Shown here one piece after another: positions 36,179 to 44,723 of a stretch of DNA of 45,182 nt (position 1 is the stretch's first letter; each line of letters opens with the position of its first letter). Made by a program: the position numbers and the translations under genes. Origin of the DNA: Chamaesiphon sp. GL140_3_metabinner_50 (lineage in GTDB: Bacteria; Cyanobacteriota; Cyanobacteriia; Cyanobacteriales; Chamaesiphonaceae). The DNA lies in assembly GCF_025361915.1 (NCBI RefSeq), contig NZ_JANYJC010000135.1, forward strand, positions 1-45,182, in the 5' to 3' direction. The notes under the pieces were generated by a model. The model ran no database searches. It worked only from the letters and a program-made list of their open reading frames with translations, and was not told the DNA's origin.

Positions 36179-36373
36179 TTAGGTCGCATCGATCCAGTCA
36201 TAGATTCGATCGAGTTGTTCGATCGTCACCAATCCGTATTGCCATAACAACATCGGTACTGGGCCTGGGTTTCGCTCTATTTGCTTGAGAACGATCGCCA
36301 TCGAGGAAGCCGAAATAGCGAGATCGTCTTGTAAAAATCGAATTAATTTTGTTAAAGGAGTAGATGAGATCAT
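36179..36373 (-). CDS. DUF2949 family small protein
   Basis: Sixty-four residues, all of it the cyanobacteria-specific DUF2949 pattern: LIRFLQDDLAISASSMAIVL, then ERNPGPVPMLLWQYGLVT, then IEQLDRIYDWID. Soluble, no membrane segment. Function unknown. It starts with ATG at 36373 and stands alone. Confidence 0.85.
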   Translation of the reverse strand: MISSTPLTKLIRFLQDDLAISASSMAIVLKQIERNPGPVPMLLWQYGLVTIEQLDRIYDWIDAT

Positions 36374-36729
36374 TGCCGTACCTCCGGCTAAATTTGAAAA
36401 AAGTATGTTAAAAAAAATCAGAAAATAAATGCCTAGCCAATTTGCCAGCGGGGCTAATTGGTGGTAGTGAAGGTTAATTTAGATCTTCACCAATTGCGGT
36501 CTAAATTACAGAAAGATTCAAATTGAGATTAAATGGATCGTGCCGTCGATCGCTGCAAATTCTAACAAAATCTGGGCTAGAAGTAGCAATGATGAAAGCG
36601 GTAGTCGGTTGGTTAATCCGATCGGGTGGTAATTTGCTTAAAAATTGCTAATTGTTTTGCTAGCATGGGTGGAGCCGTACTAATTACCAACCGATTAAAT
36701 TGTCAACTGGCAATAACAAATATTTAATC
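36374..36729. other. Intergenic region upstream of DUF2949 gene
   Basis: No gene is seen. It should include the DUF2949 promoter near its left end. Loose inverted pairs are present: CCAATT/AATTGG at about 36437-36462, and CGGTTGGT/ACCAACCG-type arms near 36607 and 36685 with a ~65-bp spacer. A structured RNA is possible but no known family was recognised. Confidence 0.35.
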
Positions 36730-36759
36730 TTGTTAACGTCCGATCGGAATCCGTATAAT
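36730..36759 (+). promoter_or_regulatory. Sigma70-like promoter candidate
   Basis: TTGTTA (36730-36735), 18-bp spacer, and a perfect TATAAT (36754-36759). No coding sequence follows on this strand; the next gene is on the opposite strand. Confidence 0.45.
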
Positions 36760-36765
36760 CTCTAG

Positions 36766-36817
36766 AGTTTTTTTGAACTACGAATCGGAGTGTCAGTAAA
36801 TTTGCTGATTTTTTTAT
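36766..36817 (+). ncRNA. Candidate very short RNA ending in a hairpin plus T-run
   Basis: Downstream of the promoter-like pair, the near-palindrome TCAGTAAATTTGCTGA (36793-36808, one G-U pair) is followed by seven T. A transcript of ~50 nt would start near 36766 and end near 36817. If termination leaks, the RNA would run antisense into the DUF192 gene. This rests on signal spacing only. Confidence 0.3.
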
Positions 36818-36868
36818 TATTAAGAATGGATCGTAACACGAGTCTTGACGTTTATTGCTAGTCAATAG

Positions 36869-37429
36869 CTATTTCAGCATTTTGGCTGAGTAGTTGTCAA
36901 TTTTCACGCGATCGCCAACTTTAAGCCGCAGCTCGGCAGCTCTGCCACCACGTAATTCAATTACGCTATCGATCGGGATTTTTGGCTCTGGGCCGTAGCC
37001 GGGGCAATCGCTAACCTTACACGGCGGGATATTTACCCCAATATGCTTGACTACGCCATTAGACACAAAGATCATATCCAGCGGAATTAATGTATTCTTC
37101 ATCCAAAAGCTCACCGCACGCGGTGGCGAAAAGACAAATAACATCCCCCGATTGGCAGCTAGCTCGATGCGATACATTAGCCCCATAGATTGCTCTTCAG
37201 GCGTGCGTGCAACCTCTAGCAGGATATTTTGCCCGTTAATCGTCATTTGGGCACTTAGAGGCAGTTTTTGACCCGGTGTAGGCGGATTACTCGTCGGCTT
37301 GGGAGTAGATACTGATGGTGTTGAGGAATTTTTGGGCGGGAGTGGCGGTGCAGAGCGCACGGGGATCGAACAGCCAAATAACAACATCCCGACTATCCCA
37401 CAAGCTATAAATTTGAGTTGTTGAATCAC
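36869..37429 (-). CDS. DUF192 family lipoprotein
   Basis: The GTG at 37429 gives a 186-residue protein with a lipoprotein-type signal (QQLKFIACGIVGMLLFGC; lipobox LFGC). A Pro/Ser/Thr linker and a DUF192 domain follow, containing EVARTPEEQSMGLMYR, GMLFVFSPPRAVSFWMKNT and LIPLDMIFV. The domain is a small beta fold of unknown biochemical role. A GTG at 37480 extends the frame by 17 residues and cannot be excluded. It is likely anchored at the outer face of the plasma or thylakoid membrane. It lies downstream of the response-regulator gene on the same strand, with a ~200-bp gap. Confidence 0.85.
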   Translation of the reverse strand: MIQQLKFIACGIVGMLLFGCSIPVRSAPPLPPKNSSTPSVSTPKPTSNPPTPGQKLPLSAQMTINGQNILLEVARTPEEQSMGLMYRIELAANRGMLFVFSPPRAVSFWMKNTLIPLDMIFVSNGVVKHIGVNIPPCKVSDCPGYGPEPKIPIDSVIELRGGRAAELRLKVGDRVKIDNYSAKMLK

Positions 37430-37632
37430 GATACTGTTAGGGGGTAGGGGATAGCGAAAAGTGCGCCGCAAGTAGAGCACCTTTTCAAGATAGGGAATAG
37501 CTTCATAGACAATTTTCTCCAGAGGGATAGGCGATGCCTAAGACATCACAGATCGCGATTGTCTATTGCTTGAGTATTTGCCTTAGCTAGATTAGTTTAT
37601 TTGTTCTACCATGTCAACATAAGTCTGACAAA

Positions 37633-38310
37633 TTAGTCTCGCAGTACGTAGCCAACACCGCGCACGGTTTGAATCAGCCGCTTACCGCCGTCTTTTTCTA
37701 ATTTGAGCCGGAGATAGCGCACGTAAACTTCGATGACATTAGATTCGCCCAAAAAGTCATATCCCCAAACATTTTCTAAGATTTGTTCTCTAGTCAGTTC
37801 GGTTTCGGGATGGGACATTAGATACCGCAGGAGTTCAAACTCTTTGACGGTGAGTTCGATGGTACGATCGTGTCGCGATACCCGATGCGTGACAAAATCT
37901 AACACCAGATCGCTAAACCGCAGTTGTTCGCCGACGCTGACATTAGAGTGCAGATACAACCCGATCTCGTGTAAAAATTTGGGGGCGTGATAGGGTTTGA
38001 GTACGTAGTCATCGGCTCCAGATTCTAAGCAAACGATTCGATCGGCGATCGCATCGTTGGACATGAGCATGAGAATGGGCACCATCAAACCCAATTCTCG
38101 CAGTTGGGGAATGAGTGTGAGTGCCGATTCTCCAGGTAGAGATCGATCGATCGCAATCAAGGCTGGATGCAGTTTTTTAGCCTGCTCTAAGCCCATTCTA
38201 GCAGTTTCGGCGATCGCGACTTGATAGCCTGCTTTAGTCAGATCGAGGCTAATTTTCTCAGCCAAGATTAGATCGTTTTCGATTAAGACAATTGGGGTAT
38301 TTTCTGCCAT
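37633..38310 (-). CDS. nblR: OmpR/PhoB-type response regulator, NblR-like
   Basis: 225 residues: an N-terminal receiver with phospho-acceptor Asp55 (LIAIDRSLPGES), Lys105 (YVLKPY) and acidic residues at 11 and 13 (the usual middle acid is Asn12); then a winged-helix DNA-binding domain (about 130-225) with LTVKEFELLRYLM, ENVWGYDFLGESNVIEVYVR and TVRGVGYVLRD. The GESNVIEVYVRYLRLKLE helix and overall length resemble cyanobacterial NblR, a regulator of phycobilisome breakdown under stress, rather than RpaA or RpaB. That assignment is from memory of the family and needs a tree. No histidine kinase gene is adjacent. Confidence 0.72.
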   Translation of the reverse strand: MAENTPIVLIENDLILAEKISLDLTKAGYQVAIAETARMGLEQAKKLHPALIAIDRSLPGESALTLIPQLRELGLMVPILMLMSNDAIADRIVCLESGADDYVLKPYHAPKFLHEIGLYLHSNVSVGEQLRFSDLVLDFVTHRVSRHDRTIELTVKEFELLRYLMSHPETELTREQILENVWGYDFLGESNVIEVYVRYLRLKLEKDGGKRLIQTVRGVGYVLRD

Positions 38311-38447
38311 ACATTAGGGGATAGTGAATAGGGAATAGATCTGTTTCTGGATGATTCGACATTTTGACACAATCGCCACAACAATCGGTGTCGAGCTTCG
38401 GTCGAGGAAATCTGTGGATTGTCGCTTAGAGCTAAGGTTCGGAGTCA

Positions 38448-38475
38448 ATCCACTATCCACTATCCACTATCCACT
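38448..38475 (+). repeat. Heptamer array (ATCCACT)n
   Basis: Four perfect 7-bp units ending 5 bp before the nadK stop codon (minus strand). The same heptamer recurs at 41043-41056. Confidence 0.85.
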
Positions 38476-38480
38476 AATTA

Positions 38481-39398
38481 CTAAGGCAACTCCACCGATG
38501 TCGGCTTGGCAATATGCGGCAACCCCCAACCGAGTTTTTCGCGCAAGATTTTGAAGTATTCGGGGGGTTGGAGTCGGATAAATTTGGCTGGATAAGGAGA
38601 GCGGGCGACCCTAATGCTAAATTCGGGGAGGATATAACAGCCACCATTGCCATCTACGACCATTACGAGCCGATTGGGGTTGGCAGAATCGATCTTAACG
38701 GGTTCGGAGTCGGAAAACACTAGCGCGCGCGAGGCGAGGGAATGGGGGCAGATGGGGACTAGTTGGAGGGCATCGACACCGGGGGCGACGACGGGGCCGC
38801 CAGCACTGAGGGAATAGGCAGTAGAACCCGTGGGGGTGGAGAGGATGATACCATCGGCGGCGATGTCTACCGGAGCGTGTCTGCCGACGGTCACTTCAAA
38901 GTGACACATGCTGGTCAGGGGTTCGCGATGGATCACCATTTCATTCAGGCATAAGGCTTCCCATAATAACCGATCGCCTTCCCAGACTTGAACCGTCAGC
39001 ATCGCCCGATTTTCGACTTGGTAATCGCCGGAGATCGCCAGTTCGATCGCCTCTGGGAGTTGATTGATGTATGTTTCGGTCAAAAAGCCCATGTGTCCGG
39101 TATTAACCGTCAGCAAGGGGATGCCACTTGGTGCAACTTGACGAAAAGCAGCCAAAACTGTGCCATCGCCACCCAAGACGATCGCGAAACTCATCTGTGA
39201 ATCAAAGCCGGGGGGACACAGAGAATCGATCGGCGTATACGAAATCGGTCGATCGGATTGACAATACCCAAGGATCCCACCTTTGGCGGCGGCGGTACAA
39301 ACTTCCCAGCCTAGTGCTGTTAACTTATCGTCGATTTCTTGGGCAATCCGACAAGCAACAGGTTTACCCTCGTTATAAATTATGCCTACTTTTGGCAC
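38481..39398 (-). CDS. nadK: NAD kinase
   Basis: Phosphorylates NAD to NADP. Motifs: GGDGT (residues 76-80 from the chosen start), [23 protein letters not shown], and the long loop [15 protein letters not shown]. The GTG at 39398 has a Shine-Dalgarno AGGA ~8 nt upstream and starts [12 protein letters not shown], giving 305 residues, the usual cyanobacterial size. The open frame extends upstream to 39512, but those 38 residues come from a palindromic repeat (about 39458-39485) and are not likely to be translated. Cyanobacteria usually have two NAD kinases; this looks like the type with the IYNEGKPVA start. Confidence 0.94.
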   Translation of the reverse strand: MPKVGIIYNEGKPVACRIAQEIDDKLTALGWEVCTAAAKGGILGYCQSDRPISYTPIDSLCPPGFDSQMSFAIVLGGDGTVLAAFRQVAPSGIPLLTVNTGHMGFLTETYINQLPEAIELAISGDYQVENRAMLTVQVWEGDRLLWEALCLNEMVIHREPLTSMCHFEVTVGRHAPVDIAADGIILSTPTGSTAYSLSAGGPVVAPGVDALQLVPICPHSLASRALVFSDSEPVKIDSANPNRLVMVVDGNGGCYILPEFSIRVARSPYPAKFIRLQPPEYFKILREKLGWGLPHIAKPTSVELP

Positions 39399-39660
39399 GG
39401 ATGTAGTCCTACTTAAAATTCGATCGGGATACACACTGCTATCTTGTGGAGGTCGATCGGGCAAAGCCCACGCTTCGCGAACGGGTTGGCGATGCCAGCG
39501 ATTTTCTCCCACATCGATCCTGTATTATGCCATCGCGATGTTGGCAATCTACCAGGAAGATGGCAAGCGGTTCGGTTTTTTCTAATTATTGCATATTCGG
39601 CACACAGAATCTTACGAGGATGGGATGGTGTCGTCAACTACGATTCATCTCGATCTCGAT

Positions 39661-40647
39661 TTAGTTCATCACTTTTTTCTTTTTCTGTTTGGCGGCTTGG
39701 ACTTCTTTTTGCTTGTTTTTCTCGTAATCTAGTTCTTTGAGTTTACGCAGAATTCGGCTGAAGTACTCTTGTAAATAAGCTTCTAGCGTGCCGATTTCTT
39801 TGGCTTCGATTCCAAAAATTTTATATACTTCGTCCATCTCGGCAACTAGGGGTTTCCCAGTGGCCAATACTTCGGTAAAAGCTAGTCTATCTGCGGAGTT
39901 CCAGCTCCACTCAAAGAAGCGTAACGTTTGTCTCATGACCCGAATTAGAGCCAGCGGCACGTTGGTAATTTTGGCTTCTTTACCAGACTGACGTTCGCAG
40001 AAACTAATAATTTCTTTGCCGCTCCAGGCGCGATTGCCGACGATGGGGAAACTGCGCTTGCTAGTTTCGGGTACCGATAAAGCTTTGATGGCAAACTTGG
40101 CAACATCTTGAGTATCCATGTACGCGATCGGCGAAGATTCGCCAGTCATCCACACGGGTTGCCCTTCCAGGGTGGGAATTGCAAATTGTCCGATCAGTCC
40201 CTGCATGAATCCCGCCGGACGCAAGATCGTATAGTTCAAACCCGATTCTTTTAAAAATAGCTCCGTACATCGCTTGATTTCCATCAAGGGTACGTTAGGA
40301 TAATTCTCGGCACCCAGAATCGAGAAGAAAATAAACCGTTCTACTTTAGCTTCCGCCGCCGCTTGAATCAGCGCAACTTGCCCATCCCAATCGACTTTTT
40401 TAATGCTTAATGAATCTGTCGCTCTGGCAGTGGCGGCATCAATCACAGCGGTGACACCTTTTAGTGCAGGTGCCAAGCTACTAGGATTACAGATATTCCC
40501 AACGACTAATTCTGCCCCCCACTCTTTGAGAAAAGCAGCTTTGCGCGTACTTCTGACCAGACAGCGAACTTGGTAGCCTTCATCCAAGGCGCGGCGTGCG
40601 ATCTGTCTGCCCAAGGTACCCGTGGCACCAACAATCAATAATGTCAT
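39661..40647 (-). CDS. ycf39: Ycf39, atypical short-chain dehydrogenase for photosystem II assembly
   Basis: A 328-residue NAD(P)-binding protein starting MTLLIVGATGTLGRQIARRA (Rossmann loop GATGTLG) with the family phrases VRCLVRSTRKAAFLKEWGAE, FIFFSILGAENYPNVPLM and TILRPAGFMQGLIGQFAIP. It lacks the classical catalytic YxxxK and ends in a Lys-rich tail (KQKKKKVMN). Ycf39 works with high-light-inducible proteins in delivering pigment to newly made D1 during photosystem II assembly. It is read in the same direction as petM, 141 bp away, an arrangement that fits a photosynthesis gene pair. Confidence 0.92.
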   Translation of the reverse strand: MTLLIVGATGTLGRQIARRALDEGYQVRCLVRSTRKAAFLKEWGAELVVGNICNPSSLAPALKGVTAVIDAATARATDSLSIKKVDWDGQVALIQAAAEAKVERFIFFSILGAENYPNVPLMEIKRCTELFLKESGLNYTILRPAGFMQGLIGQFAIPTLEGQPVWMTGESSPIAYMDTQDVAKFAIKALSVPETSKRSFPIVGNRAWSGKEIISFCERQSGKEAKITNVPLALIRVMRQTLRFFEWSWNSADRLAFTEVLATGKPLVAEMDEVYKIFGIEAKEIGTLEAYLQEYFSRILRKLKELDYEKNKQKEVQAAKQKKKKVMN

Positions 40648-40788
40648 TTATAAAGAATAATTAAAAATTATTAAAGCTATTTTGTTAAATATTAGCAGAA
40701 AAGTCTCATGTTTGTTAACAAAAATTCATACAACGAGTTTGGGGCGAGGATCGAATGTGTACCCCATACCCCACGGCTCATCCACAGA

Positions 40789-40896
40789 TTATTCTTCTTC
40801 TGGGCCTTGAATCTTGAGCAAGAGAAAGCCCAGGCTCAAACCTACTAAAATCAGGCTCGACGACAAGATTGCAGCATTGAAAATTTCACCAGCCAT
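40789..40896 (-). CDS. petM: Cytochrome b6f complex subunit PetM
   Basis: A 35-codon gene reading MAGEIFNAAILSSSLILVGL and ending LLLKIQGPEEE. One membrane helix spans about residues 9-27, and the LKIQG plus acidic end is typical of PetM (subunit VII). It is a small structural subunit of the b6f complex in the thylakoid membrane. The ATG at 40896 has a strong Shine-Dalgarno AAGGAG ~10 nt upstream. It is short enough to be missed by length-filtered gene calls. Confidence 0.93.
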   Translation of the reverse strand: MAGEIFNAAILSSSLILVGLSLGFLLLKIQGPEEE

Positions 40897-40989
40897 GACT
40901 GAAGTACTCCTTGCGAATTATTAAACGACAGATTTATAGTTCCCCCAAGCGATGGGGATCGTATCATGTATCGTAGCAGGATCTTGGGG

Positions 40990-41077
40990 GTAAGGAGTAA
41001 GGAGTAAGAAGTAAGAAGTAAGAAGTAAGAAGTAAAATTCCCTATCCACTATCCACTAAAAACTATTCACTAAAAAC
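40990..41077 (+). repeat. Heptamer arrays GTAAGGA/GTAAGAA and TATCCAC/TAAAAAC
   Basis: Seven units of GTAAGRA type (40990-41038), then five units of TATCCAC/TAAAAAC type (41043-41077), both with a 7-bp period. They fill most of the gap between petM and pdxA. Confidence 0.9.
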
Positions 41078-41103
41078 TACATTCTGATGCAAGATGTGAA
41101 ATT

Positions 41104-42147
41104 ATGAGTAAGCCGAGACTAGTTATGACATTAGGCGATCCGGCGGGAATTGGGACGGAGGTGATTCTCAAGGCTTTAGCTGCGCGATCTGGGGCTGAGT
41201 GCGATCTGACGGTGCTGGGCGATTTGGACTTATTAATCGATCGTTATCAGCAATTGTGCGAGCAGATGCCAGCAAATATGTTAGCTAATCCCGCTGACTT
41301 AAATATTATCGATCTCCCACTACCTCCAGCGATTCGAGATGGGGTGAAATTGGGACAGGGTAATGCGGCGAGTGGTGCGGCGAGTTTTGCTTATTTAGAT
41401 GCGGCGATCGATCGGACGTTGGCGGGTGAATTTGAGGCGATCGTGACGGCTCCGATCGCCAAATCGGCGTGGTTGGCGGCTGGACATCATTTTCCAGGTC
41501 AAACCGAATTACTCGCGCTCCGCGCGAATCTAGACCGCTTTGGGATGATGTTTGTGGGTGTCTCTCCCCATACTGGCTGGACGTTGAGAGCATTGTTAGC
41601 GACGACACATATTCCGGTGGCGCAGGTGTCTGCGGCTTTGACACCAGCATTGCTGAGTCTCAAGTTGGGGTTATTGGTAGAGTGTTTACAGGCGGATTTT
41701 GGGCTAGAATCTGGGACGATCGCGATCGCGGGCTTAAATCCGCACAGTGGCGAGGGGGGACAGTTGGGGCGGGAAGAGGTGGAATGGATGGATCGATGGT
41801 TGGAGGAACAGCGACAGGTGTATCCACAGTACAAATTGCTGGGCTTGTTACCGCCAGATACCATGTGGGTGAAACCGGGACAAGCTTGGTTTGGGACTCA
41901 TTCTCAGCCGCAAGCTGCGGATGCTTATCTGGCTCTCTATCACGATCAAGGCTTGATTCCGGTGAAGTTAATGGCATTCGATCGGGCGATTAATACCACG
42001 ATCGGGTTACCATTTGTGAGAACTTCGCCAGATCATGGGACGGCTTTTGATATTGCCGGGTTGGGAATTGCGGATGCGCGGAGCATGGGGGCGGCGATCG
42101 ATCTGGCAGTACAATTAGTCGAGCGACGATCTGCACGATCTAGCTAG
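41104..42147 (+). CDS. pdxA: 4-hydroxythreonine-4-phosphate dehydrogenase
   Basis: NAD-dependent step of DXP-dependent vitamin B6 synthesis. Motifs: [16 protein letters not shown] at the start; TAPIAKSAW and [10 protein letters not shown] (metal-binding His); [26 protein letters not shown]; and [13 protein letters not shown]. At 347 residues it is of normal length. The ATG at 41104 follows the heptamer arrays; no strong Shine-Dalgarno is visible. It converges with the Hsp70-family gene, leaving ~30 bp between them. Confidence 0.95.
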   Translation: MSKPRLVMTLGDPAGIGTEVILKALAARSGAECDLTVLGDLDLLIDRYQQLCEQMPANMLANPADLNIIDLPLPPAIRDGVKLGQGNAASGAASFAYLDAAIDRTLAGEFEAIVTAPIAKSAWLAAGHHFPGQTELLALRANLDRFGMMFVGVSPHTGWTLRALLATTHIPVAQVSAALTPALLSLKLGLLVECLQADFGLESGTIAIAGLNPHSGEGGQLGREEVEWMDRWLEEQRQVYPQYKLLGLLPPDTMWVKPGQAWFGTHSQPQAADAYLALYHDQGLIPVKLMAFDRAINTTIGLPFVRTSPDHGTAFDIAGLGIADARSMGAAIDLAVQLVERRSARSS

Positions 42148-42177
42148 ATTTTTATTACTAATTTGGCTCTCGATCGT

Positions 42178-43755
42178 TTAACTTAATTTAGCAATCGAAC
42201 CCTCCTTCACCAAAACTCTATTCGTCAATAAATCCGTCACCGTTACCACTAATATTCGATGTTCCGTTACTGCAAATTCTACAGCAATCCGATCGATTCC
42301 TAATTCCCCTGGTGGCTCTAATCTCGCCAAACAAACAGAATTGCGTTCGCGTTCTAACGATCGATATTGAGATTGTTTATTCACCGGACTACTATTCATC
42401 CTCCCCTGCAGGTCATAAGTGACTTCGGCGGTGCTAATTTCGGCAATTTCACCAATATCTAAGCGCAGTTCGGTTTGCCCCTCGATGGCGACTTGGAGAG
42501 TCAGCGGTTCCTCGCGTTCACAGGGGTATTTAATGCCAGCTTCAAACAGGGGAAAATAATTATATGTCCGAGTGTAGGGTTCCCACAGCCGGATGCAATA
42601 TCCATGTCGGAGATAATCTTCTAATCCCGCAATTTGGGTGAGAGCCAAGGCTCCATGAGCGACGGCTTCAAAGGGTTTGTGGATCTGCACCCGTTGTCTG
42701 CCAAAATAAGAGGTAAATAGTTGTTGAATCGCCTGAATCTGACAGCTCCCACCGACTAGTAAAATCTGTTCGATATCGGATTTTTGCACGCCTTTTCGCA
42801 AACCGAGAGTGAGAATTTCATCGATCGCATCCCGAAACTGTTCGAGTAATTGTCGCTGTTCTAACAACTCCTCTAACTGCGATCGATCTAAACTCAGATC
42901 GTAGGACATAAATGTATTCTCATCTAACCAACTTTCTCGCGCGTCGGTATCGTTAGTCAACCGAATTTTTAATCGTTCGGCAATTGCGAGTAAATTCTGC
43001 CAGCCGACTTCGCCGATGGTTTCTCTATCGCTATTTAATTTTACTAAATAATCTTCAATAATCCACCGATCGATATCTTCCCCACCCACATATACATCTG
43101 TCTTGGCTAATACCTCCGCCTGCAATTTGACATCATCCGCAACCAACGGCGAAGTTCTCACTAAACTTAAATCCAGCGTCCCCCCACCAAAATCAGCCAC
43201 TAACACGATCGAACCCGGACGTTGTACCGCATAACCCAAAGCCGCAGCAGTGGATTCATCGACAAATTTAACCGTCGGTAATTTTAACTCGATGGCGACA
43301 TCTTTAAACCAATCTAAATACCGCTCGAACGTACCGACGGGAACTGTAAAAATAACTAAAGATGGTTCGATATTTGCTGCTAAAACTTCCTGCCAAATCT
43401 GAGTCAGAAATTCGATCGCCACAGCATGAGAATCATATATATTATCCTCGATCGTCCGTGGTGGGATCTGAAAATCTGCTGCCAAATCGCGTTTGAACGC
43501 CCGAAAAAACCGCTGTGGTTGCGATAGTCCCAATCGCTGCGACCGCACCTTCTCCCCAATGATAATTTCTCGCCCATTACCCACATATACCAAGCTCGGA
43601 ATAACCGCGATCTCTGCACTTTTGCCGATCGGATCGCCCAAACTAAATACCCGCGACAAACTAGGAAACCGCAATGTTTTCGGCGTTTGGGTATCAGGTT
43701 CTATCATACTGACTACAGTGTTGCTGGTGCCAAAATCGATCGCGATTGCCGTCAT
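42178..43755 (-). CDS. Hsp70-family ATPase (DnaK-like, shortened)
   Basis: 525 residues with an actin/Hsp70 nucleotide-binding domain (about 1-375): AIDFGTSNTVVSM (phosphate 1), FVDESTAAALGYA, LVADFGGGTLDLSLV (phosphate 2) and ILLVGGSCQIQAIQ (adenosine). A reduced C-terminal beta domain follows, without the long helical lid of DnaK (~640 residues). DnaK proper is expected elsewhere in the genome. It is the last gene of an operon: its start overlaps the end of the GrpE-like gene by 4 bp. The tight coupling suggests the two proteins work together in a side-branch chaperone system. Client unknown. Confidence 0.92.
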   Translation of the reverse strand: MTAIAIDFGTSNTVVSMIEPDTQTPKTLRFPSLSRVFSLGDPIGKSAEIAVIPSLVYVGNGREIIIGEKVRSQRLGLSQPQRFFRAFKRDLAADFQIPPRTIEDNIYDSHAVAIEFLTQIWQEVLAANIEPSLVIFTVPVGTFERYLDWFKDVAIELKLPTVKFVDESTAAALGYAVQRPGSIVLVADFGGGTLDLSLVRTSPLVADDVKLQAEVLAKTDVYVGGEDIDRWIIEDYLVKLNSDRETIGEVGWQNLLAIAERLKIRLTNDTDARESWLDENTFMSYDLSLDRSQLEELLEQRQLLEQFRDAIDEILTLGLRKGVQKSDIEQILLVGGSCQIQAIQQLFTSYFGRQRVQIHKPFEAVAHGALALTQIAGLEDYLRHGYCIRLWEPYTRTYNYFPLFEAGIKYPCEREEPLTLQVAIEGQTELRLDIGEIAEISTAEVTYDLQGRMNSSPVNKQSQYRSLERERNSVCLARLEPPGELGIDRIAVEFAVTEHRILVVTVTDLLTNRVLVKEGSIAKLS

Positions 43756-44405
43756 GATTTTGCTCTCGTTGGTAATGTCCGGCTAACCTTGGCAGGAATT
43801 AAGATCCGATCGCCCTTACAATAGCCGACAAACCGCACGTAAACCGATTCACCTGTTTGGATATCCCCAATATCGCTTTGATGAATCTGGGGGTCGTATG
43901 GCACCATTTCCCACGGTTTGCCGATCGATTGACACTCCCAAAATTTAATGAGGTTTTCAAGAGATGTTAATAAAGCGACGATATTTCGAGCGGGTAAATC
44001 TGGTTGACTTTCTACCATCTTTCGCACGCTGGGGTATTGAGTTAATAGAGTTTGAATCTGCTCGAATCCACCATCGATCGCATCTGCTTGTACTTGCGCT
44101 GCTTGTGTCTTCAATTCTTCTCGCAATCGCTGACATTGTTGTGTCAGCGCGATGATTTCTGCTGCTAACTTTGCGCTTGTAACTTCACTAGCTTGAAGTC
44201 GAGATGTTACCTCAGTTAGTTTAGATTGTAAGGCTGATTCAGTTGCTTGCGATCGCTCTTTTAAAGCAGTAATTTCCTGATTAAAGCGCGATTCTAATGC
44301 TACTCGACTAGCTTTCGCAATTTTAAGCGATCTCCAGTAAAAGAATCCTAATGTCGCGATACTCGTGAAAGTCCCCACCAACCCACTGATTAATTCTGGC
44401 TCCAT
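43752..44405 (-). CDS. Membrane-anchored coiled-coil protein, GrpE-like exchange factor
   Basis: 217 residues: an N-terminal membrane helix (LISGLVGTFTSIATLGFFYW, about 5-24); a long coiled coil (about 28-120) rich in Glu, Gln, Ala and Lys; and a C-terminal beta-type module (about 165-212) with PWEMVPYDPQIHQ, GESVYVRFVGYCKGD and RILIPAKVS. The plan of a coiled-coil dimer plus small beta domain is that of GrpE, and similar cyanobacterial proteins are found beside Hsp70 genes. Its 4-bp overlap with the Hsp70 gene supports this. The membrane anchor is unusual for GrpE. Exchange activity is inferred, not shown. Confidence 0.7.
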   Translation of the reverse strand: MEPELISGLVGTFTSIATLGFFYWRSLKIAKASRVALESRFNQEITALKERSQATESALQSKLTEVTSRLQASEVTSAKLAAEIIALTQQCQRLREELKTQAAQVQADAIDGGFEQIQTLLTQYPSVRKMVESQPDLPARNIVALLTSLENLIKFWECQSIGKPWEMVPYDPQIHQSDIGDIQTGESVYVRFVGYCKGDRILIPAKVSRTLPTRAKS

Positions 44406-44410
44406 CTCGA

Positions 44411-44629
44411 CTATCCTCGATTTTCGTTAGATTGAGACTGTTCGTCAACGAGGAAATTATCCGCACCATCGTGATATTCGGGTAATAGTTCCCGCGATTC
44501 GACTTTTCCCAAGGATGCTTCGATATCCTGGGTGGCGAGGGTGCAGGTTTCGCCGTTGCCATTGATGACGGTTTCGGTGACTTTGCCGTCTTTACCAATG
44601 CGGTACTCTATTTTTTGATATTCAGCCAT
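44411..44629 (-). CDS. DUF2997 family small protein
   Basis: 72 residues with the DUF2997 pattern near the N-terminus: KIEYRIGKDGKVTETVINGN, then GETCTLATQDIEASLG. A more acidic, less conserved tail follows. It ends 5 bp before the GrpE-like gene, so it leads the three-gene operon. DUF2997 proteins have no known activity. Its position suggests a role in the same chaperone system. Confidence 0.8.
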   Translation of the reverse strand: MAEYQKIEYRIGKDGKVTETVINGNGETCTLATQDIEASLGKVESRELLPEYHDGADNFLVDEQSQSNENRG

Positions 44630-44723
44630 CTTATTTTGGATTTTGGATTATTTCAATTATGCCCAGAATCGACCGATAAGAGGATAAAATTAGAACATAT
44701 TGTTAGTAAATCGACAAATCGTT

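Noticed and set aside
36374-36868. Known riboswitch or conserved cyanobacterial RNA
   Set aside because: Loose inverted pairs exist, but no family consensus that I know was found; only the short promoter-terminator pair is kept as a candidate.
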